NCBI RefSeq assembly: GCF_001426345.1
Contig: NZ_LMEM01000001.1
Location: 1 to 35,674, forward strand
Length of the DNA: 35,674 bases
Source of the DNA: Devosia sp. Root436
Lineage (GTDB): Bacteria > Pseudomonadota > Alphaproteobacteria > Rhizobiales > Devosiaceae
Reading direction: 5' to 3'
Made by a program: the position numbers and the translations under genes. The notes under the pieces were generated by a model. It searched no databases, was not told the DNA's origin, and saw only the letters and a program-made list of their open reading frames with translations. This document shows, in pieces, positions 30,367-35,674 of this stretch (positions are counted from its first letter, which is position 1; each line of letters begins with the position of its first letter).

Positions 30367-31034
30367 AACGGTGTCGGCGCAACGAAGGTCATGAATTCGC
30401 CTGTTGTGGGGTGGGTGAAGCCCAGTTCGGCGGCGTGCAGCTGCAGGCGGTCGGCGGCGGCGAAGGCTTCAGGATCGGCATAAAAGGCATCGCCCAGAAT
30501 CACATGGCCGATGGCCTTCATGTGAACCCTGAGCTGATGGGTGCGGCCGGTGAGGGGATGCAGGCGAAGGCGGGTGGCGCTGGCCTCGCGCTCCAGCACC
30601 GTCCATTCGGTCTGGGCGGGGCGGCCGTTTTCGTAATCGACGCGCTGGCGTGGCTTGTTTTCCCAATCGGTGGCCAGCGGCAGGTCGACGAGGCCGCTAT
30701 CTTGCTCGACCGTACCGGCGACACGGGCGATATAGGCCTTGGTGGTCTTGCGGTGTTCGAACTGGCTGCCGATGCGGCCATGGGCGCGCTTGTTGAGGGC
30801 CAGGACCAGAACGCCGGACGTGTCCTTGTCGAGCCGGTGGCACATGCCGGCGGTGGGCCAGGTCTGGCGGGCGCGATATTCGATGCAATCCCAGAGCGAG
30901 GGGTCCTTGCCCGGCACGCTCAGCAGGCCACTCTGCTTGTCGACGACCAGAATGTCGTCATCGACATGGAGGACATTGAGATAGGGCTCGAGCGGCGGGA
31001 AATAATCGAGCAGGGTGGGCATGGGTCCGGGCAT
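30363..31034 (-). CDS. rluA: RluA-family RNA pseudouridine synthase
   Basis: 223 residues, close to the usual size of RluA (23S rRNA 746 / tRNA 32 in E. coli). The catalytic loop is CHRLDKDTSGVLVLALN with the essential aspartate; further blocks LHVDDDILVVDKQSGLLSVP, HPLTGRTHQLRVHMKAIGH and LQLHAAELGFTHP. It lacks an S4 domain, consistent with RluA. Other short RluA-type enzymes cannot be excluded. Confidence 0.85.
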   Translation of the reverse strand: MPGPMPTLLDYFPPLEPYLNVLHVDDDILVVDKQSGLLSVPGKDPSLWDCIEYRARQTWPTAGMCHRLDKDTSGVLVLALNKRAHGRIGSQFEHRKTTKAYIARVAGTVEQDSGLVDLPLATDWENKPRQRVDYENGRPAQTEWTVLEREASATRLRLHPLTGRTHQLRVHMKAIGHVILGDAFYADPEAFAAADRLQLHAAELGFTHPTTGEFMTFVAPTPF

Positions 31035-31169
31035 GGGCGCCGTTTAGCAGATGGCGGGCGGTTTGACCAACGCTCGCCGGGACGCGGTTCTGACATGACA
31101 GCAATTTAACGGAACGCGCGCCGGGGCTGTTTCGTTGTGCCCGCAACACCAACATGACAGGAGGTTTTC

Positions 31170-31352
31170 ATGCACAAGGATGAAGTCAAAGGCGTCGGCA
31201 AGCAGGTCAAGGGCGCTGTGAAGGATGCCGCAGGCGGTCTCACCGGCAATGAGCGCCTGCAGGCCGAAGGCAAGCTGGACAAGGCCGTCGGCAAGGTGCA
31301 GCAGAAAGTCGGCGAAGCCAAGGATGGGGCGCGCGACGCGCTCAAGCGTTGA
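31170..31352 (+). CDS. CsbD-like stress protein
   Basis: 60 residues, rich in lysine, glycine and alanine: MHKDEVKGVGKQVKGAVKDA, then GGLTGNERLQAEGKLDKAVG, the CsbD family pattern. These small, largely disordered proteins accumulate in general stress; the function is unknown. GGAGG precedes the ATG and a hairpin follows the stop. Confidence 0.9.
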   Translation: MHKDEVKGVGKQVKGAVKDAAGGLTGNERLQAEGKLDKAVGKVQQKVGEAKDGARDALKR

Positions 31353-31373
31353 GCCATACGCCTGAATTGCATG

Positions 31374-31401
31374 AAGGGCCGTCCCGGTGGGGCGGCCCTT
31401 T
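31374..31401. terminator. Hairpin terminator between converging genes
   Basis: AAGGGCCG (31374-31381) pairs with CGGCCCTT (31393-31400), 8 bp with an 11-base loop and only a short T run on either side. It sits between the csbD-like gene and the converging reductase gene and could serve both. Confidence 0.6.
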
Positions 31402-31407
31402 GGCTTG

Positions 31408-31935
31408 TCAGTCGAAGCGGTAATGCAGGCGCGCGCAGGCTGCGCCGAAGCCCTGTGCGGAGATCAGCCTGGGCGAGGCGCGGAGGCCCGTTGACGGGAA
31501 GAGCGGAATGCCGCTGCCGATGATTTCGGAGATGACGTAAATCTCGATCTCGTCGAGGGCGCCGCGCTCCATGAAGGCCATCTGCAGCTTGCCGCCGCCG
31601 AGCATCCAGACATTGCCGTCGTCGAGGGCGCGAAGCTCGGCGACGAGGCCGTCGATATCGCTGCGGGTTTCGAGCGGACCCTTGGGATTGTCGATGGGGC
31701 GCGAGGTGACGACGATGACGCGCTTGCCCGCATATTCCCATTCGCCCGGATATTTTGCGACCCAGTCATAGGTGGCGCGGCCCATGACCACCGTGCTTAT
31801 TGTGGTGATGAAGGTGCGGTAGTCGTGCTCGCCGAGATTGAGGTCCGGCTGCTGGGTGAGCCAGTCGAGATTTTCGTCCGGCGTGGCGATGAAGCCGTCG
31901 AGGCTGGTGGCGATATAGCCGACGATTCTGGCCAT
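31408..31935 (-). CDS. Dihydrofolate-reductase-family (RibD C-domain) protein
   Basis: 175 residues from the ATG at 31935, preceded by AAGGAG; the frame opens further up. ARIVGYIATSLDGFIATPDE, then TVVMGRATYDWVAKYPGEWE, KRVIVVTSRP, NVWMLGGGKLQMAFMERGAL and IIGSGIPLFPS are the family blocks for NADPH-dependent reductases of the DHFR/RibD C-terminal type. True folate reduction is unlikely; the substrate is unknown. Confidence 0.9.
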   Translation of the reverse strand: MARIVGYIATSLDGFIATPDENLDWLTQQPDLNLGEHDYRTFITTISTVVMGRATYDWVAKYPGEWEYAGKRVIVVTSRPIDNPKGPLETRSDIDGLVAELRALDDGNVWMLGGGKLQMAFMERGALDEIEIYVISEIIGSGIPLFPSTGLRASPRLISAQGFGAACARLHYRFD

Positions 31936-32060
31936 GGCTGGCTCCTTGCGGGTGTATTGACGGCGGTGTGGCGGCCGGCTGCGACAGGATCTGTCAGCAG
32001 TGTTTCCGTTCAACGGTTCTGCCTCTGGCACAGCAGGCCTGGGGATCATAAGGTCGCGGC

Positions 32061-32597
32061 ATGGAAACCATGGTGTTCGATACGGCGCTGGGAGAATTCG
32101 GTATTGGCTGGACCGATGCCGGGCTGGCGCGCGTGCAGCTGCCGGGGCTGGACCGGACGGCGTTGCTGCAGCGGATCAACCGGGGTGGCGCCGAGGCGGG
32201 CGAACCGACACGGGCGATCGAGGGGCTGGTCAACCGGATCGAGGATTATGCCGAGGGCGAGGCGGTGGATTTTTCCGCAGTGCCGCTGGATTTGAGCGGC
32301 GTGCCGGATTTCAACCGACGGGCCTACGAGCTGCTGGTCAAAATCGGCTGGGGCGAAACGACGACCTATGGGGCGCTGGCGCGCGAACTGGGCGATGTGA
32401 CGCTGTCGCGGGCGGTGGGGGCGGCCATGGGGGCCAATCCCATCCCGCTTGTCATCCCCTGCCATCGCGTCCTGGCCAGCGACGGCAGACCGGGCGGCTT
32501 TTCGGCGCCCGGCGGCGCTGAGTCCAAGCTCAGGATGCTCGAGCTGGAAGGCGTATCGATCGGGACGCCCGCCGGGCAGATGACATTCGGGTTTTAA
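32061..32597 (+). CDS. ogt: Methylated-DNA--protein-cysteine methyltransferase
   Basis: 178 residues, repairing O6-alkylguanine by a one-time alkyl transfer. The active site PLVIPCHRVLASDGRPGGFS carries the acceptor cysteine; upstream FNRRAYELLVKIGWGETTTY and RAVGAAMGANPIP are the DNA-binding blocks. There is no Ada-type regulatory domain, so ogt-like. Confidence 0.92.
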   Translation: METMVFDTALGEFGIGWTDAGLARVQLPGLDRTALLQRINRGGAEAGEPTRAIEGLVNRIEDYAEGEAVDFSAVPLDLSGVPDFNRRAYELLVKIGWGETTTYGALARELGDVTLSRAVGAAMGANPIPLVIPCHRVLASDGRPGGFSAPGGAESKLRMLELEGVSIGTPAGQMTFGF

Positions 32598-32643
32598 CCA
32601 GGTGTTGACCCCGACTACGAGGCCATCGAACCGAGCTTTGCCG

Positions 32644-33186
32644 CTACTGCCAGCGTTTGAAGGTCTTGAGGTGGGTGAGCGACTTGGTCACCGCCTGGAC
32701 GATCTTGTCGATGCTGTCGGTGACCGGAACGACAATGACATTCTCGGTCGCCGGGTCGGGGATTTCGAGCGTGGCGAACTGGCTGTCGAGCAGGCTGGTG
32801 GGCATATATTCGTGGCTCCGCCGCGCCATGCGCTCGCCGATGACCTCGCGGGAGCCGTCGAGATAGACGAAGGTGATGGGTTCGCCCGCCTTTTCGGTCA
32901 GGAAGGTGCGATAGGCGCGCTTGAGCGACGAACAGGCGCCGACCGACGCGCCCTTCCTGTCCGCGGCCTCATGCAAGGCCGTGGCCAGGCGTTCAAGCCA
33001 CGGCCAGCGGTCGGCGTCATCAAGGGCGATGCCGGCGCGCATTTTCTCGACATTGGCTTCGGGGTGGTAGCCGTCGCCATCGAGGAAAGGCACATGCAGG
33101 CGGCGCGCGATGGCCTGGCCGACCGTGGATTTTCCGGCTGAACTGACACCCATGGCGATGATGATGCGGGACGGCGTAAGCGGCAT
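32644..33186 (-). CDS. gntK: Gluconate kinase
   Basis: 180 residues phosphorylating gluconate to 6-phosphogluconate. P-loop IIIAMGVSSAGKSTVGQAIA, then VPFLDGDGYHPEANVEKMRA, the lid-type block VYLDGSREVIGERMARRSHE and the ending LLDSQFATLEIPD. I chose the ATG at 33186 with AGGA 9 bases ahead; an upstream TTG at 33195 is less likely. It follows the SDR gene within 11 bp, the ribosome site touching its stop. With gnd on the other side, it delivers substrate to the pentose phosphate pathway. Confidence 0.93.
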   Translation of the reverse strand: MPLTPSRIIIAMGVSSAGKSTVGQAIARRLHVPFLDGDGYHPEANVEKMRAGIALDDADRWPWLERLATALHEAADRKGASVGACSSLKRAYRTFLTEKAGEPITFVYLDGSREVIGERMARRSHEYMPTSLLDSQFATLEIPDPATENVIVVPVTDSIDKIVQAVTKSLTHLKTFKRWQ

Positions 33187-33197
33187 GAACTGCAATC

Positions 33198-33971
33198 CTA
33201 GACGGTCGCGGTGAAGGCGCCATCGACATAGAGAATGTGGCCATTGACGAAGCGTGCAGCTTCGGATGCGAGGAAGACGACGGCCCCGCCCAGCTCTTCG
33301 GGCTGGCCCCAGCGGCCCATGGGCGTGCGAGTTTCGACCCAGGCGTTGAACTTATCGTCCTTGAGCAGGGCTTCGTTGAGCTCGGTGGCGAAATAGCCCG
33401 GCGCGATGCCGTTGACGTTGAGGCCGTGACGGGCCCAGTCGACGGCCATGCCGCGGGTGATGTTGGCGACGGCGGCCTTGGTGGCGGCATAGGGCGCGAC
33501 CGAGGGGCGGGACATGCCCGACAGCAGCGAGCAGATATTGATGATCTTGCCACTGCCGCGGGCGATCATGTGGCGCGAGACGGGCTGGCTGACATTGAAG
33601 ACCGAGGTCAGGTTGGTCGCCAGGATCTGGTCGAATTTTTCGGGCGGAAAGGCTTCGAGGCTGGAGCGGAACTGCATGCCGGCATTGTTGACCAGGATAT
33701 CAATCGGCCCGATCTCGTCCTCGATATAGGTCACCGCCTCGCCGATGCTGTCGCGGCTGGTGACGTCGAAGGCCACGGCGTTGACCGTGGCGCCGGTGGC
33801 GGCCAAATCCTGGGCAGCGGCGCCCAGCGCCACATTGTCCCGCGCATTGAGCACGATGGCGGCGCCGGCATCGGCCAGCGCGGCGGCCATGGCATAGCCC
33901 AGGCCGCGACTGGAGCCGGTGACCAGCGCACGCTTGCCGGCAAGGCTGAACTGGTCGGCAATGCTGGTCAT
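33198..33971 (-). CDS. SDR-family dehydrogenase, likely gluconate 5-dehydrogenase
   Basis: 257 residues. Cofactor motif ALVTGSSRGLGYAMAAAL, DILVNNAGMQFRSSLEAFPP, catalytic serine in CSLLSGMSRPSV and tyrosine-lysine in APYAATKAAVANITRGMAVD, and VNGIAPGYFATELNEALL. It resembles gluconate 5-dehydrogenase (5-ketogluconate reductase), and pairing with a gluconate kinase supports that; substrate still inferred. Start at 33971; the longer frame runs through the intergenic region shared with gnd. Confidence 0.85.
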   Translation of the reverse strand: MTSIADQFSLAGKRALVTGSSRGLGYAMAAALADAGAAIVLNARDNVALGAAAQDLAATGATVNAVAFDVTSRDSIGEAVTYIEDEIGPIDILVNNAGMQFRSSLEAFPPEKFDQILATNLTSVFNVSQPVSRHMIARGSGKIINICSLLSGMSRPSVAPYAATKAAVANITRGMAVDWARHGLNVNGIAPGYFATELNEALLKDDKFNAWVETRTPMGRWGQPEELGGAVVFLASEAARFVNGHILYVDGAFTATV

Positions 33972-34191
33972 GGGGCTGGCGATCCACAGGTGAATATCGC
34001 CGTTGTTAGAGGACAGGCGGGGCCGGTGCAAGGGCGGAGGACTTGCAACGGAAATCTTCCATACATGACGCCGGATTCGGCCAAAAAATCCGTAAATACG
34101 ACTTCCGTCGGAGGCTGGTTTGTGGTCAGGTCCGCCGCATGCCATGCGCTGCGCGCATAAGTTGATGAAGACCTCGGAAGGACTGCTTGTA
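33972..34191. promoter_or_regulatory. Divergent promoter region of the gluconate cluster
   Basis: 220 bp without a gene between the SDR and gnd starts. It must contain promoters for both directions; I did not find a clear operator palindrome. Confidence 0.35.
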
Positions 34192-35610
34192 ATGTCGACT
34201 GCGGATATCGGCCTGATCGGCCTGGCGGTGATGGGTTCCAACCTCGCCCTCAATATTGCTGAAAAAGGCTATACTATCGCGGTCCATAACCGGTCGGCCG
34301 GGCGCATCGACGAATTCGTGGCCGAGGCGAAGAAGGAAGGCCTCGATGGCAAGACCATCGCCAAATATGAGCTGGCCGACTTCGTTGCGGCGGTGAAGCG
34401 CCCGCGTTCCATCATCATAATGGTCAAGGCCGGCAAGCCGGTGGACGAGATGATCGAGCAGTTGCTGCCGCATCTGGAACAGGGTGACGCCATCATCGAA
34501 TGCGGCAACTCGCTGTTCACCGATACGCAGCGGCGCTTCGACTATCTCAAGCCCAAGGGCATCGGCTATCTCGGCGTCGGCGTCTCGGGTGGTGAAGAAG
34601 GCGCCCGTCATGGCCCCTCGATCATGGTCGGCGGTTCCAAGGCGCAGTGGCACAATGCCGAGCCGGTGCTGACGGCCATTGCCGCCAAATTCAACGGCGA
34701 ACCCTGCGTGGCCTATCTGGGCGAGGGCGGGGCCGGCCATTTCGTCAAGACCATCCATAACGGCATCGAATATGGCGACATGCAGATGATTGCCGAGGTC
34801 TATGGCGTGATGCGCGACGGTCTGGGCATGAATCCAACCGCTTGCGCGGAAGTCTTCAAGGAGTGGAACAAGGGACCTCTCAATTCCTACCTGATCGAAA
34901 TCACCGGCCATGTGCTGGCCGCCGTGGACGAGCCGACCGGCAAGCCGCTGGTGGAGCTGATCCTCGACAAGGCCGGCCAGAAGGGCACCGGCGTCTGGTC
35001 GGCCATTGCGGCCCAGCAGATGGGCGTGCCGGCGACGGCCATCGAGGGCGCCGTGGCGGCGCGCTCGATCTCGGCGCGCAAGGATGAGCGCGTGGCGGCC
35101 GAGGCTATCTATGGCAAGCCGGTCCGTGCCAAGACCGATGTGACGCTGGCCGATCTCGAAAAGGCGCTGCTGGCGGGCAAGATCGTTTCCTATGCGCAGG
35201 GCTTCGCTGTCATCGCCAAGGCCTCGGAGGAAAACGGCTGGAACCTGCCGCTGGCGACCATCGCCAAGATCTGGCGGGCCGGCTGCATCATTCGCTCGCG
35301 CTTCCTCGACCAGATGTCGGCGGCCTACGAAAAGGGCGGCAATGCCAACCTGCTGGTCGTGCCCGATTTCGTAGCCATCATGAAGGACGCCCATCCGAGC
35401 CTGCGCAAGGTGGTGGCTGCCGCCGCCGTCGGCGAATTCCCGATGATCTGCCTTTCGGCGGCGTTGAGCTATTTCGACAGCTACCGCCAGGCGCAGGGCA
35501 CGGCCAACCTGATCCAGGGTCAGCGCGACTTCTTCGGCGCGCATGGATTCGAGATTGTCGGCCGCGGGAGCGACCTGCATGGGACGTGGCCGTCGACGCT
35601 GGGGAAGTAA
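34192..35610 (+). CDS. gnd: 6-phosphogluconate dehydrogenase, decarboxylating
   Basis: 472 residues converting 6-phosphogluconate to ribulose 5-phosphate with NADP+. Cofactor block IGLIGLAVMGSNLALNIAEK, substrate block GVGVSGGEEGARHGPSIM, catalytic KTIHNGIEYGDMQMIAEVYG, and the C-terminal SYFDSYRQAQGTANLIQGQR tail. The length equals the usual homodimeric long form. The ATG at 34192 has GGAAGGA ahead; the frame extends to 34120. Confidence 0.97.
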   Translation: MSTADIGLIGLAVMGSNLALNIAEKGYTIAVHNRSAGRIDEFVAEAKKEGLDGKTIAKYELADFVAAVKRPRSIIIMVKAGKPVDEMIEQLLPHLEQGDAIIECGNSLFTDTQRRFDYLKPKGIGYLGVGVSGGEEGARHGPSIMVGGSKAQWHNAEPVLTAIAAKFNGEPCVAYLGEGGAGHFVKTIHNGIEYGDMQMIAEVYGVMRDGLGMNPTACAEVFKEWNKGPLNSYLIEITGHVLAAVDEPTGKPLVELILDKAGQKGTGVWSAIAAQQMGVPATAIEGAVAARSISARKDERVAAEAIYGKPVRAKTDVTLADLEKALLAGKIVSYAQGFAVIAKASEENGWNLPLATIAKIWRAGCIIRSRFLDQMSAAYEKGGNANLLVVPDFVAIMKDAHPSLRKVVAAAAVGEFPMICLSAALSYFDSYRQAQGTANLIQGQRDFFGAHGFEIVGRGSDLHGTWPSTLGK

Positions 35611-35632
35611 AGGCTGGTGTGAAGCTGAGATC

Positions 35633-35660
35633 GGGGCTCCGCGCAAGCGGGGCCTTTTTT
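35633..35660 (+). terminator. Intrinsic terminator after gnd
   Basis: GGGGCTCCGC pairs with GCGGGGCC across a GCAA loop, followed by six T, 23 bp after the gnd stop. Confidence 0.85.
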
Positions 35661-35674
35661 GTTTGGGCGTGGTG

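Noticed and set aside
30297..31109. Plus-strand frame over rluA
   Set aside because: Antisense to a gene with a clear catalytic motif.
34126..35646. Long minus-strand open frame antisense to gnd
   Set aside because: Mirrors the codon bias of a GC-rich gene; the product has no family pattern, and gnd itself is certain.

Overview
The window looks like chromosomal DNA of a GC-rich alphaproteobacterium, probably a Hyphomicrobiales member (Devosia-like is a guess from gene style, not proven). It alternates host genes with two mobile regions.

Region 1 (1 to about 8,885) is an accessory island whose left end lies outside the window. It holds a fragment of an amidohydrolase gene next to an IS110-family (IS1111-type) insertion sequence with one end duplicated in tandem, and a frameshifted HxlR-type repressor divergent from a quinone-oxidoreductase-like gene plus an erythromycin-esterase-like gene. 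It also holds a divergent CGNR-regulator/GNAT-acetyltransferase pair sharing a palindrome, a decayed second IS110 transposase, and a tyrosine recombinase. The recombinase sits directly against a radC gene whose 3' end is lost, so the island most likely entered at radC.

Region 2 (about 8,885 to 12,860) is host: map-radC (overlapping ATGA), a CinA/MoCF-domain gene, gpt, an unknown gene and tRNA-Leu(UAA).

Region 3 (12,860 to 29,651) is a 16.8-kb integrated phage-like element. Its ends are marked by a 15-bp core repeat inside tRNA-Leu: a complete tRNA gene stands at the left end and a displaced tRNA 3' half at the right end. The right end carries the integrase, an AlpA/excisionase-like gene and three small winged-helix genes. 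Then follow a candidate promoter with a palindrome, an intrinsic terminator, and a leftward late operon: portal, prohead protease, HK97 capsid, a small virion gene, HNH, head-tail connector, gp10-like, head closure, TerS, TerL, a C-terminally short tape measure, an Ntn-hydrolase-like protein, a DUF3168-like tail terminator and a five-zinc-ribbon protein. Small accessory genes occupy the left end. I see no tail tube, baseplate, fibre or lysis gene, and the terminase lies downstream of the head genes. The element is therefore either a defective siphophage or a capsid-forming, tail-stealing satellite.

Region 4 (29,693 to 35,674) is host again: RidA-family, a small conserved gene, rluA, csbD-like, a DHFR-like reductase, an O6-alkylguanine transferase, and a gluconate cluster (gluconate kinase and short-chain dehydrogenase divergent from gnd) that would feed gluconate into the pentose phosphate pathway. 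The best findings are the phage-driven exchange of the 3' half of a tRNA-Leu gene, the unusual capsid-only element, its matching arm-type repeats at both ends, and the late-gene control region.
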